Below, in pieces: positions 14,801 to 23,486 of a DNA stretch of 64,000 bases. Under the pieces are notes generated by a model. That model worked only from the letters and a program-made list of their open reading frames with translations. It searched no databases and was not told the origin of the DNA. Both the position numbers and the translations under genes were made by a program. The stretch spans positions 62,001-126,000 of the forward strand of contig JARGFU010000006.1 of NCBI GenBank assembly GCA_029210625.1. Reading direction: 5' to 3'. Every line of letters starts with the position of its first letter. Position 1 is the first letter of the stretch. Source of the stretch: Deltaproteobacteria bacterium. Its GTDB lineage: Bacteria; Myxococcota; Myxococcia; SLRQ01.

Positions 14801-17464
14801 ATGCGCACGCTCGCCATCTACGTCGCCTTCTTCCTCTCCGGGGCCGCCGGCCTGATCTACCAGGTCATCTGGGTCCGGCACTTCGGCAACGTCTTCGGGA
14901 ACACGGTCTACTCCGCCTCCCTGGTGACCGGCGTCTTCATGCTCGGCCTCGGGCTCGGGGGCTTCTTCGCCGGCAGGTGGATCGATCGCCGCCGCGCCGC
15001 GGGGGTCGGGCTCCCTCTGCGCCTCTACGGGCTGGCCGAGGGCTCGATCGCGATCCTCGGCCTGCTGCTGGCCCTGCTCCTGCCCCGCCTCGGGCCGATC
15101 GCCGCCTGGATCACGTCCTATCGGGTCGGCGCCAGCGGCTGGCACGAGATCTCCTACGGGACGCACGTCGCGCTCTATGCCCTTGGCCTGGGCCTGCTCC
15201 TCCCCATCACCCTCCTGATGGGGGCGACCTTGACGCTGCTCGTGCGTCACCTGCTCGTCGAGCACCTGGACGAGGCGGGGTGGCGCATCGGCGTGCTCTA
15301 CGGCGTGAACATGGGCGGCGCCGCGCTCGGCGCCTTGCTGACCGACCTCTTGCTCGTGCCGATGGTCGGGCTGCTGGCGACGGCGTCCTTCGGGGTGGTG
15401 TTCAACCTGGCCGCGGCGATGATCGCCCTGCGGCTCGCCGGCCCGCCGGGAGAGGGGGGGGCGGGGGCGACTCCCGAGCCGGCGGCCAGGGAGCGCAGCC
15501 CGCTGGACGCGCGCACGGCCTGGACCGCGGTGACCCTGCTGCTCACGGGCTTCGGCGCGATGGGCATCGAGATCATCTGGTTCCGCTTCTTCAACATCAC
15601 CTTCGGCGCCTATCGAGAGGTCTTCTCGATCCTGCTGGCGGTCATGCTGGTGTCGATGTGGGCGGGGTCGGTCTGCGGCGGCGCCCTGCATCGGCGGCTC
15701 GGTGGTGCGGCGCGCATCTTCATGCTCTCGCAGGCCGGCGTGGTGATCACCGCCACGCTGCTCCTGATGTCCTCCGAGCCCGGCGGGGCGCTGCGCTACT
15801 TCAACGAATCCCTCCGGGCCGACTTCATCGCCAGCGGGCCCCTCCTGCGGGACCTGATGGCGGCGTGGTGGCGGATCCGGATGATCGGGCTGGTCATTGC
15901 CCTCCCGGCCTTCCTGATGGGCTTCACCTTCCCCGTCGCCAACGCGCTGGTGCAGGACGCCGAGGATCGGATCGGCCGCCGGGCCGGGGTGCTCTATCTG
16001 GCGAACACGATCGGCGCCGTGGCCGGCTCCTTCGTGACCGGCTTCGTGCTGATCCCCTTCCTGGGCACCCAGGGCTCGGCGTTGCTGCTCTTCGTCGCCT
16101 CGGCGACCGCCATCCTCACGATCTACCTGGCGGCGCGCTCCTCGGCCGCGAGGAGCGGTCGGCTCGAGCTCGCCGTCGCCGGCGCTGCCCTCACCGTCGC
16201 GGCCGTCGGCATCGGGGCCTGGATCGGGCTGGATCGGGGAGGGCTCCTCGCGGCCCACGCCAACGTGAACCGCCTCGCGGGGGAGCGGGTGCTCTCGACC
16301 AGCGAGGGGGTCTACGAGCTCATCTCGGTGACGGAGGACGAGTCCGGGCACCGGCGCCTGAACACCAACGGCCACAGCATGTCGGCCACCACGATCCACG
16401 GGCGCCGGTACATGCGGCTCTTCTCGCACTTCCCGCTGCTCCACCTCGATCAGCCGAAGCGAGCGCTGGTCATCTGCTTCGGGGTCGGCTCCACCGCCCG
16501 GGCCGCGGCGATGCACCCGATCGAGCGGCTCGACATCGTCGACCTCTCCCGGCACGTGCTGAAGCACGCGCCCTACTTCGAGAAGTGGAACCACGGCGTC
16601 CTCCAGGACGAGCGGGTCGAGGTCTTCGTCCAGGACGGCCGCACCCACCTGCGGACCCAGCCGCCGGGCACCTACGATCTGGTCACCCTCGAGCCTCCGC
16701 CGATCGCCTTCGCCGGCGTCTCCTCCCTCTACACCCGGGAGTTCTACGAGCTGGCGAAGTCGAAGCTGCGCGAAGGGGGCTTCGTCACCCAGTGGCTCCC
16801 CGCCTACCAGGTGCCGGAGGAGACGAACCTCGCGCTGGTCGCGGCCTTCGTCGAGGTCTTCGAGAACGCCATCCTCATCCAGGGGGACACGCGCGAGCTG
16901 ATCCTCGTCGGGCGGCTCGGACAGCCGGTCGAGATCGACCTCGACGCGCTCGAGGAGCGCCTGCGGCAGCGGCCGGTGGTGAAAGAGGACCTGGCGGAGG
17001 TTCGGGTCGCCAGCCTCACCGACTTCATCGGCCTCTTCGTCGCCGGGCGGGCGACCCTGCTCCGGGCGACCGAGGGCGTCGAGCCCATGAGCGACGACCG
17101 GCCGGTGATGGAGTTCTCCCAGTCCACCCACGTCCAGGAGTCGACGATCCCCCTGGAGATCCTCGCTCCCTGGGAGGCCGGCCAGTGGTGCCCGGCCTGC
17201 CTCTCGCCCGAGGGGAGCGATCCTCGCCTGCCGGGGCTGCCTCTCTACCTGGGGATAATGATGGGCATCTACCACAGCCCGGACTACCGCGAGATCCGCT
17301 CCTGGGAGGGAGACTCGCGGGCGATCGAGTTCTTGCTGCCGGACGGCGTCACGCCGCAGCACCCCGTGATCCAGTCCAGCCCGTGGCTGCGGCACTTCTT
17401 CGAGAGCGAGCCCCCGGGGCGCCCAGGCGGGGCACCTCCGGGTGAGCCGGGGGACGCGGGCTGA
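14801..17464 (+). CDS. Fused membrane/spermidine-synthase-like protein
   Basis: An 887-residue two-part protein. Residues 1 to about 455 are polytopic membrane helices opening with FFLSGAAGLIYQVIWVR, the hallmark start of 'fused MFS/spermidine synthase' proteins. About residues 485-760 form a soluble SpeE-like Rossmann domain: ICFGVGSTAR (near 557), IVDLS, VFVQDGRTHL, and YDLVTLEPPP followed by LYTREFYELAK. The SpeE aspartates that bind the diamine are partly changed (LEPPP where D-x-x-D-P is usual), so true aminopropyl transfer is uncertain. The start ATG has only a weak ribosome site. A GT39-like gene follows 29 nt later. In vivo function of this family is not established. Confidence 0.85.
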   Translation: MRTLAIYVAFFLSGAAGLIYQVIWVRHFGNVFGNTVYSASLVTGVFMLGLGLGGFFAGRWIDRRRAAGVGLPLRLYGLAEGSIAILGLLLALLLPRLGPIAAWITSYRVGASGWHEISYGTHVALYALGLGLLLPITLLMGATLTLLVRHLLVEHLDEAGWRIGVLYGVNMGGAALGALLTDLLLVPMVGLLATASFGVVFNLAAAMIALRLAGPPGEGGAGATPEPAARERSPLDARTAWTAVTLLLTGFGAMGIEIIWFRFFNITFGAYREVFSILLAVMLVSMWAGSVCGGALHRRLGGAARIFMLSQAGVVITATLLLMSSEPGGALRYFNESLRADFIASGPLLRDLMAAWWRIRMIGLVIALPAFLMGFTFPVANALVQDAEDRIGRRAGVLYLANTIGAVAGSFVTGFVLIPFLGTQGSALLLFVASATAILTIYLAARSSAARSGRLELAVAGAALTVAAVGIGAWIGLDRGGLLAAHANVNRLAGERVLSTSEGVYELISVTEDESGHRRLNTNGHSMSATTIHGRRYMRLFSHFPLLHLDQPKRALVICFGVGSTARAAAMHPIERLDIVDLSRHVLKHAPYFEKWNHGVLQDERVEVFVQDGRTHLRTQPPGTYDLVTLEPPPIAFAGVSSLYTREFYELAKSKLREGGFVTQWLPAYQVPEETNLALVAAFVEVFENAILIQGDTRELILVGRLGQPVEIDLDALEERLRQRPVVKEDLAEVRVASLTDFIGLFVAGRATLLRATEGVEPMSDDRPVMEFSQSTHVQESTIPLEILAPWEAGQWCPACLSPEGSDPRLPGLPLYLGIMMGIYHSPDYREIRSWEGDSRAIEFLLPDGVTPQHPVIQSSPWLRHFFESEPPGRPGGAPPGEPGDAG

Positions 17465-17493
17465 AGGCGGCCGGGAGAGGGGGCGGTCGAGCG

Positions 17494-18939
17494 ATGCGGC
17501 TGCGGGAGAACAGGTGGCTCGTCGTCCTCGCGATGGTGCTCGTGTATCTGCTCTCCCGTGCTCTCTTCTCGTGGATGGGCGTGAGCTTCGACGAGTCGCC
17601 GCTCACCCGCTCCTGGCAGAACCTCGACGTCGTGGCGCTGCAGCACGATCTGCTGGCGGGGGTCCACCACCAGCACGCGCAGCCCCCGCTCTTCAACCTC
17701 TTCCTGGGCGTCGTCCTCAAGCTCTTCCCGGTAGCCCACGCCGCCGCCTTCTCCCTCGTCTTTCGGGCGCTGGGGCTGGCGGCCTACCTCCTGAGCTACG
17801 CGATCCTCACCCGCCTCGGCTTCGGCCGGAAGATCGCCTTCCTCGCGGCGACCCTCTTCATCCTCACCCCGACGGCGGTGCTCTACGAGAGCTGGCTCTT
17901 CTACACCTGGCCGATCGCGGTGCTGCTGGCCCTCGCGGCGTACCTGCTGCTGCTCCACGAGGAGACGCTGGAGGTCAGGTACGCCGTGGGCTTCCTGGTC
18001 GTCATCGCCCTGCTCTGCCTGACGCGCTCGATGTTCCACGTGGTCTTCCTGGTGGCCTGCGCGGCCGGGGTCCTGCTCGTGCGGTCCCCGGGCCGGAGAC
18101 GGATCCTGGCCTTCGCCGTGGGTCTGCTCCTGGTGGTCGGGGCGCTGCCCCTGAAGAACTACCTCGTCTTCGGATCCGCGCAGACCTCCTCCTGGCTGGG
18201 CATGAACCTCTGGAAGATGGTCGGGCACAACGTGGCGGGCGCCGACCTGCCGATGGACGCCGGGGTCGGGGCCGTGCCCGCGTTCTCGCCCATCGACCGC
18301 TACCCGGAACGCTACCGGGAGGTGCCGGCGCGCTTCTCGTCGGTGCCGGTGCTGCGCGAGGAGCGCAAGTCGACCGGAGAGCCGAACCTCAACCACCACG
18401 GCTACCTCGCCGTCTCCCGGGAGTACCTGAAGGGCGCGAGGCACCTGATCGCCGCCGATCCGGGGGCCTACCTGAGGAGCGTCGGCAAGGGGTGGGGCTA
18501 CTACTGCCGGCCCGCCTGGGACTACTGGTTCCTGCAGGACAACCGGGAGCGGCTCCAGCCCTACATCGACCTCGTCTCCCTCGCGCCGATCCGCTTCCTC
18601 CTCGAGGAGCTGTTCCTGGGAGAGGACGCCGCGGCGGGAGCCTTCCCCCGCTCGTCCTATCTGCTGGTGCCGGGGATGCTGATCCTGGTGGTCGTCAACC
18701 TCGTCCTCGGCCTCGTCCGCCGCTTCCGGGGCGGTAGCCGCCCCCGGTCGATCGTCTTCCTCGCCTTCCTCGTGCTGACGGTGCTCTACGTCGCGCTGCT
18801 CGGGAACGCGCTGGAGTACGGAGAGAACAACCGCTTTCGGGTGCAGACCGACCTCCTCCTCTACCTCGCGGTGATCGTCTCCCTTCGCGATCTCGGGGGG
18901 GCGTTGCGCCAGAGGGTGTTCGAGAAGCGGGACCCCTGA
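17494..18939 (+). CDS. GT39/PMT-like membrane glycosyltransferase
   Basis: A 481-residue polytopic membrane protein starting at an ATG preceded by GGGAGAGGGGG. The first helix is followed by a loop with SFDESPLTRSW, an acidic site in the position where GT-C glycosyltransferases (PMT/ArnT) keep their catalytic Asp/Glu, and then HHQHAQPPLFNLFLG. About ten further hydrophobic helices follow. These enzymes transfer sugars from lipid-linked donors on the outer side of the inner membrane. The acceptor and donor are unknown. It lies 29 nt after the fused spermidine-synthase-like gene and is probably in the same transcript. Confidence 0.65.
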   Translation: MRLRENRWLVVLAMVLVYLLSRALFSWMGVSFDESPLTRSWQNLDVVALQHDLLAGVHHQHAQPPLFNLFLGVVLKLFPVAHAAAFSLVFRALGLAAYLLSYAILTRLGFGRKIAFLAATLFILTPTAVLYESWLFYTWPIAVLLALAAYLLLLHEETLEVRYAVGFLVVIALLCLTRSMFHVVFLVACAAGVLLVRSPGRRRILAFAVGLLLVVGALPLKNYLVFGSAQTSSWLGMNLWKMVGHNVAGADLPMDAGVGAVPAFSPIDRYPERYREVPARFSSVPVLREERKSTGEPNLNHHGYLAVSREYLKGARHLIAADPGAYLRSVGKGWGYYCRPAWDYWFLQDNRERLQPYIDLVSLAPIRFLLEELFLGEDAAAGAFPRSSYLLVPGMLILVVVNLVLGLVRRFRGGSRPRSIVFLAFLVLTVLYVALLGNALEYGENNRFRVQTDLLLYLAVIVSLRDLGGALRQRVFEKRDP

Positions 18940-18971
18940 TCTAGAGTGAGCCCCCAATAGGAGAGCCAGCA

Positions 18972-19826
18972 ATGACGACCGCCCTGAAGCAGACCTTCCT
19001 GACCCTTTGTCCCCTGATCGCCCTCGCCGTGGTCCCGGGCTGTGACGACCGCAGCGCCGAGGAGAAGGGGCGGGACTACGCCGACGAGAAGATCGGCTTC
19101 GCCGAGGGCGCCGCCAAGGTGCTGGAGGAGAAGGGCAAGGGGCTCGGCACCTCCGCCGCGAAGGGGGTCGGCGATCTGGTGAAGGGCGCCGGCTCGGCGG
19201 TGAAGGACACGGTCAACCCGCCGGTGGAGGTGAGCCTCTCCGAGGGATTGCAGTCGAGCGGCCTGAAGGTCCTCGAGGCCCACGAGGGCGCGACCACCCC
19301 CGAGGCCCGGGAGGTCGTCGTCAGCCTCGCCTTCGAGCAGGCCTACCCCGGCCGCCTGGTGCTCCTCGCCCTCGGCGAGGAGGGCGCCGAGGCCGCCCGG
19401 GCGGCCACCCCGGCGAACCTCGAGCAGGCGCCCGGCAGCCAGCAGGTGCTCACCTTCGGCTTTCCGCCGGACACCCGCCTCTCGAAGATCGGCGGCTATC
19501 GGCTCGAGGAGCTGGCCGCGAAGAGCGTCACCGTCGACGCGGGCCTCCCCGCCGATGGCCTCACCCTGAGCCAGCTCGAGGAGAAGGGCAGCACGGTCTC
19601 CCTCTACGCGGTCTTCGTGAAGGCCTACTGGGGCGGGCTCCAGCTGCGGGCCCACGACGCCGGCGGCCAGGAGCTCGGGCGCAGCGAGCCCACCGTGGCG
19701 CTGAAGCAGGCCGCCGACTCCGCCACCTACCTCTCCTTCGACTTCGATGCCCGGACACCGCTGGCGAAGGCCGCGCGCTACACCCTCCACGCCGCCGAGC
19801 CGAAGCCCGCGGCCCCCACCCCCTAG
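18972..19826 (+). CDS. Lipoprotein, function unknown
   Basis: A 284-residue lipoprotein (C24 after VPG). The first mature part (about 25-80) is charged and helical (EEKGRDYADEKIGFAEGAA) and resembles an amphipathic or coiled-coil tether. The rest has two related beta-rich halves (about 80-180 and 180-280): each contains a hydrophobic strand such as SLAFEQAYPGRLVLLALG or SLYAVFVKAYWGGLQLRA, suggesting an internal duplication. AGGAGAG precedes the ATG. It follows the glycosyltransferase by 32 nt and precedes the MetE-like gene by 20 nt, so a shared transcript is likely. I recognise no named family. Confidence 0.75.
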   Translation: MTTALKQTFLTLCPLIALAVVPGCDDRSAEEKGRDYADEKIGFAEGAAKVLEEKGKGLGTSAAKGVGDLVKGAGSAVKDTVNPPVEVSLSEGLQSSGLKVLEAHEGATTPEAREVVVSLAFEQAYPGRLVLLALGEEGAEAARAATPANLEQAPGSQQVLTFGFPPDTRLSKIGGYRLEELAAKSVTVDAGLPADGLTLSQLEEKGSTVSLYAVFVKAYWGGLQLRAHDAGGQELGRSEPTVALKQAADSATYLSFDFDARTPLAKAARYTLHAAEPKPAAPTP

Positions 19827-19846
19827 CGGCTCGACGGCACTCCCGG

Positions 19847-20944
19847 ATGACCTGGCGCACCGAACACGTGGGGAGCCTGCTCCGGCCCCCGGAGCTGATG
19901 AACCTGCGGCTCGCCCTGCTCCAGGGCCAGGGCGATCCCGGGGCCCTCGCCCGGCTGGAGGACGAGGCCATCCTCCAGGTGCTCGAGCGCCAGCGGGAGC
20001 TCGGCCTCGACGTGGTGGGCGACGGGGAGTTCCGACGCTTCTCCTTCATCGGGGAGATCGCGGCCTCCGTCTCGGGCTTCGCCTTCGGCCAGCTGCCGAA
20101 CCCCGACTGGTTCACGGCGGAGGGCCGCGACAACCCGGGCGCCAACGCCATGATCGCGGCCGAGAGGCTCGAGCCGCGCCGGCGGATCGCGCAGCGGGAG
20201 GCGGCCTTCCTCGGGGCGCACGCCGCCGGGCCCTTCAAGGTCACGCTCCCGAGCCCCCTGGTGATCGCCCAGGCCGGGTGGACCCCCGAGCGCAGCAGCG
20301 CGGCCTATCCGCGGCGCGCGGATCTGATGTGGCACGTGGCCGATCTCCTCCGCGAGGAGATCGCGGCGCTCGCCGCCGAGGGTGTCCCCTACGTCCAGAT
20401 CGACAACCCCGGCCTGGCCCACTACCTCGATCCGGCGCTGGCCGAGCGCGCCCGCGGCGTGGGGATCGAGATCGACATCCCCCTCGAGGAGGCCCTGGCG
20501 GCCGATCATCACTGCGTGAAGGATCTCCCCGAGGAGGGCCCCGTCGTGGGCCTGCACCTCTGCCGCGGCAACTGGAGGAGCGCCTGGCTGGCGCAGGGCG
20601 GCTACGAGCCCGTGGCCGAGGCGCTCTTCTCCCTTCCCCGCGTGAACCGCCTCCTGCTGGAGTTCGACACCGAGCGGGCGGGGAGCTTCGAGCCCCTGCG
20701 CCTGGTGCCCGGTGACAAGACGGTGGTGCTGGGGCTCGTCTCCACCAAGCAGGGGAGCCTGGAGGACGAGGAGGCGCTCCTCCGCAAGGTCGAGGCGGCC
20801 TCCCGCCACCTCCCCCTCGAGCGGCTGGCCATCAGCCCCCAGTGCGGCTTCGCCACGAGCATCCCGGGCAACCGGATCACCCCCGAGGAGCAGTGGGCCA
20901 AGCTCGAGCGCGTCGTCTCCCTGGCGGCGCGGCTCTGGGCCTGA
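19847..20944 (+). CDS. MetE-like (cobalamin-independent methionine synthase family) protein
   Basis: A 365-residue protein matching the C-terminal catalytic barrel of MetE (COG0620). The zinc ligands can be traced: H237 and C239 in GLHLCRGN, E272 in LLLEFDTERAG, and C333 in SPQCGFAT. It lacks the N-terminal half of full MetE, as do archaeal and stand-alone bacterial homologues. TEHVGSLLRP at the N-terminus is typical of these short forms. It should transfer a methyl group to a thiol, but the donor may be a corrinoid protein or another methyl carrier rather than methyltetrahydrofolate. It is the last gene of the run from 14801, and converges on the PLC-like gene with an 11-nt gap. Confidence 0.85.
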   Translation: MTWRTEHVGSLLRPPELMNLRLALLQGQGDPGALARLEDEAILQVLERQRELGLDVVGDGEFRRFSFIGEIAASVSGFAFGQLPNPDWFTAEGRDNPGANAMIAAERLEPRRRIAQREAAFLGAHAAGPFKVTLPSPLVIAQAGWTPERSSAAYPRRADLMWHVADLLREEIAALAAEGVPYVQIDNPGLAHYLDPALAERARGVGIEIDIPLEEALAADHHCVKDLPEEGPVVGLHLCRGNWRSAWLAQGGYEPVAEALFSLPRVNRLLLEFDTERAGSFEPLRLVPGDKTVVLGLVSTKQGSLEDEEALLRKVEAASRHLPLERLAISPQCGFATSIPGNRITPEEQWAKLERVVSLAARLWA

Positions 20945-20955
20945 GCTCGCGCGCG

Positions 20956-21816
20956 TCAGCGCAGACCGTTGAGGTCGGCGACGACCTCGAAGAGGTCGCC
21001 GAGGTCGTAGAAGTCCACCGCCACGATGTTGGGCAGCCGGCCGCTCTCGGCCTGGCACTCCGCGGCCCGGGCGCCGAGCACAGCCGCGGTGTTGGCCTCG
21101 GCGGCGGCGTCCGGATCGGCCAGCGAGTTTCCGATCCAGTGGTTGAGCAGGTAGAGCGGCGCGGCGGGGTCGCCCCGGTTGTGGGCGCAGGAGAACTCCT
21201 CGAGGGCGGCGAAGGAGTAGGGCGTGTCGCGGAAGAGATCCCAGGCGTGGTGGTACCAGGCCGGCGGCGGACCCGAGAACTCGGCGCTGACCAGCACCCG
21301 CTCCCCCGAGGCGATCATCTCCTCCAGGGTCGGCCAGCCGGCGGCCGGATCTCCCCGGTAGACGTGCGCCCCGAGCCCGCTCGCGTCGATGGCCGCCACC
21401 GTCTCCGCGACGGTGGTCGCGTCCTGGAGGATCAGGACCATGACTTCACGGGGGTGCGCGTCGAGGAAGGCCGCGATCGTCCCGAGGCCCTCCACCAGCG
21501 GCGTCGCGCCCAGCTCGCAGGCGGCGTGGCAGAGCCACAGGCCCCCCTGCCACTCGTGGGTGTCGAGCAGCATCGCCCGGACGCCGTCCTCGAGCTGCCG
21601 CGCCAGCCCGAAGGTCTGGTTCGGCACGGACCAGCCCTCGTCGTCGTTGGACATCGAGTTGTGGGTGCCGGGCAGCACCACCTCCGGCAGGCTTCGCGAG
21701 CAGAGGGCCGCGTCCCCGTTGCAGGGCGCCGGGGGCTCGGGCTCGCTGCCGCAAGCGAGAGTGCCGAGGAGCACCGCGGCGAGGAGGAGGGCAGAGAGGA
21801 TCGGGGGGGCTCTCAT
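20956..21816 (-). CDS. PLC-like phosphodiesterase lipoprotein
   Basis: A 286-residue lipoprotein (lipobox TLAC, C22). VVLPGTHNSMS (47-56) with H52, MLLDTHE with D85, and CHAAC with H97 reproduce the PI-PLC-X-type phosphodiesterase active site, in which two histidines act as general acid and base. An acidic Ca/Mg-binding set is less clear. Bacterial relatives act outside the cell on phosphatidylinositol or related lipids and glycans. The start is an ATG at 21816; the in-frame region upstream is the antisense of another reading of the neighbouring gene. It lies 17 nt after the larger secreted-protein gene, so the two are probably made together. Confidence 0.82.
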   Translation of the reverse strand: MRAPPILSALLLAAVLLGTLACGSEPEPPAPCNGDAALCSRSLPEVVLPGTHNSMSNDDEGWSVPNQTFGLARQLEDGVRAMLLDTHEWQGGLWLCHAACELGATPLVEGLGTIAAFLDAHPREVMVLILQDATTVAETVAAIDASGLGAHVYRGDPAAGWPTLEEMIASGERVLVSAEFSGPPPAWYHHAWDLFRDTPYSFAALEEFSCAHNRGDPAAPLYLLNHWIGNSLADPDAAAEANTAAVLGARAAECQAESGRLPNIVAVDFYDLGDLFEVVADLNGLR

Positions 21817-21833
21817 CGCAGGGCGATGATGCC

Positions 21834-23384
21834 CTACTGGCAGGCCCGGCGCGACTCGAAGACGACCGAGCCCTCGGTGGCCCACTGCATGCGGCCGTAG
21901 GGGATCGACTCGGTGTGGCGGCCGGCGGCGAAGATCTCGCCCGGCGTGTAGTTGGCGCCGCCCCGGCTCTGCCAGAGGCGCACCACCTCGCCGTCCGGGC
22001 GGCGCACGTCGACGAAGAAGGCGAGCGCGTCGACGGTCCAGTCGGCGCCGGTGCCGTACATCGTGGTGGTGGACTGGTAGGTGAAGCCGACCTTCCAGAC
22101 GCCGGGCGCGACCGGCAGGCCCAGGGAGAAGTGATCGGTCGGGGCCATGCCGGGGCCGTGGGAGCGGGTGAAGAGGCCGGCCTCGAGGACCTCGCCCTCC
22201 TGCTCGCCCACCTCGAGGTAGGCCACCAGCCAGTTCGTCGGGATGCCGTAGTGCCCCATGTAGCCATCGCCGAAGCCGACCACGTGGAGCTCGCAGGCGG
22301 TCGCGTCGTACTGCCCCGCGAGCTCGTAGCCGACGCAGTGGGGCTGGTTGTGCACCATCTGGTCGCTCTCGGTGTGCGCTCCGCTCTCCTTCTGGAGGCC
22401 GAGGCAGCGGGGGTCCGAGGCGTCGGGCCAGACCTCGAAGTGGTAGTTCTCGCCGTAGTTGGAGTCCCAGGCGACGCAGGAGGAGCCGGCGCCGGTGTAG
22501 TTCTCGAACCAGAGCTCGATGCTCTCGGCGTTCTCGGGGATCTCGAGCTGCCAGGTCCGCTCGGTGGCCTCGTTGGTGGGGATGCCCGCGTTGCTGATCA
22601 GCTGCCGCACGCTGCCCTGGAGGTGCTGGCCCTCGGGCAGGAAGCGGGCGTGGGCGACGACGTCCCAGGCGGGGTGGCCGTTGTGGGTGCCCCGGCAGTG
22701 AGGGAGGCGGTCGAGCTGGTACTGCACTCGCAGAAAGCCACCCTGCCGGAGGGTGCCGTGCCGGCTCTCGCCCCAGCCGGCGTCGAAGAAGAGCGAGCCG
22801 ACGGGGGGCTGGCAGACGCCCCCGTCGGAGGCGCCGTAGCCGGTGCTCGCCGTCAGGCGATGGGTGTCGAAGGGGCCGGTGTAGCGGTTGTGGTCGAAGA
22901 GCCGGGTCCCGCCGGGCAGCTCGACGAAGGGCAGCACCTCGATGGCCTCGGGGGAGGGCGACTGCGGACCGAAGAGGTGGTCGCTCATCCCGAAGTGGTA
23001 GCGCCGGTAGCCGGCCCGCCCCTCGCCCTCGTGAACGCCGTCGATCTGCCAGTGGTCGCCCTCGGAGCCGAGACGATAGAGGAGGCGCACCGCGGTCCCC
23101 TCCGGCAGGTCCTCGTCGACGTCGACCTTCACCTCCCAGTAGTAGAGGCACTCGCCCGAGTCGCAGTCCATCTGGTAGTCGCCCTCGCCCGGAAGCCGTC
23201 CGGCCGAGCGCAGCACCACCTGGCAGGCGCGGTCGGCGCGATCGCCGCCGTCGTCCACGATGGAGGGGGAGAGGGCGGCCACCGCGTGCCCCTGCGAGCG
23301 GGACTGCAGGCCGGTGCCGGCCAGGTCACCGCAGGCGGTCAGGGGGAGCAGGCCGACCAGGAGGAGAAAGCGCGAACGGTTCAT
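21834..23384 (-). CDS. Large secreted lipoprotein, DUF6209-like
   Basis: A 516-residue lipoprotein (TAC, C18) whose product begins MNRSRFLLLVGLL; this ATG is preferred over one three codons upstream because of the gaggtg ribosome site. The body is beta-rich with repeated 'x-W-x-V-x-V/W-x-x-x-L-P-x-G' strands. The stretch SCVAWDSNYGENYHFEVWP (about residue 300) recalls the myxobacterial DUF6209 family, but I can only say this from memory. Several cysteine pairs suggest disulfides. It is the first gene before the PLC-like phosphodiesterase and could be its binding partner or substrate-recognition module. No catalytic motif is seen. Confidence 0.7.
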   Translation of the reverse strand: MNRSRFLLLVGLLPLTACGDLAGTGLQSRSQGHAVAALSPSIVDDGGDRADRACQVVLRSAGRLPGEGDYQMDCDSGECLYYWEVKVDVDEDLPEGTAVRLLYRLGSEGDHWQIDGVHEGEGRAGYRRYHFGMSDHLFGPQSPSPEAIEVLPFVELPGGTRLFDHNRYTGPFDTHRLTASTGYGASDGGVCQPPVGSLFFDAGWGESRHGTLRQGGFLRVQYQLDRLPHCRGTHNGHPAWDVVAHARFLPEGQHLQGSVRQLISNAGIPTNEATERTWQLEIPENAESIELWFENYTGAGSSCVAWDSNYGENYHFEVWPDASDPRCLGLQKESGAHTESDQMVHNQPHCVGYELAGQYDATACELHVVGFGDGYMGHYGIPTNWLVAYLEVGEQEGEVLEAGLFTRSHGPGMAPTDHFSLGLPVAPGVWKVGFTYQSTTTMYGTGADWTVDALAFFVDVRRPDGEVVRLWQSRGGANYTPGEIFAAGRHTESIPYGRMQWATEGSVVFESRRACQ

Positions 23385-23486
23385 GGGGAGCACCTCGCGA
23401 GGAGAACGGGGAGGTCGTTCTCGGGGCGGGGCTTGTGGCAGGCCTGACGCGGGGCGTCAAGATCGCGGGGGGCGGGCGCCTGGGGG

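Noticed and set aside
14684-17395. 903-codon minus-strand frame opposite the fused spermidine-synthase-like gene
   Set aside because: It lacks motifs, is extremely rich in Arg/Gly/Asp/Glu, and lies opposite a gene with obvious helices and Rossmann motifs.
23446-23460. TTGACG with palindromic flanks upstream of the DUF6209-like gene
   Set aside because: The -10 at the right distance (CACAAG) is poor; kept out as too weak.
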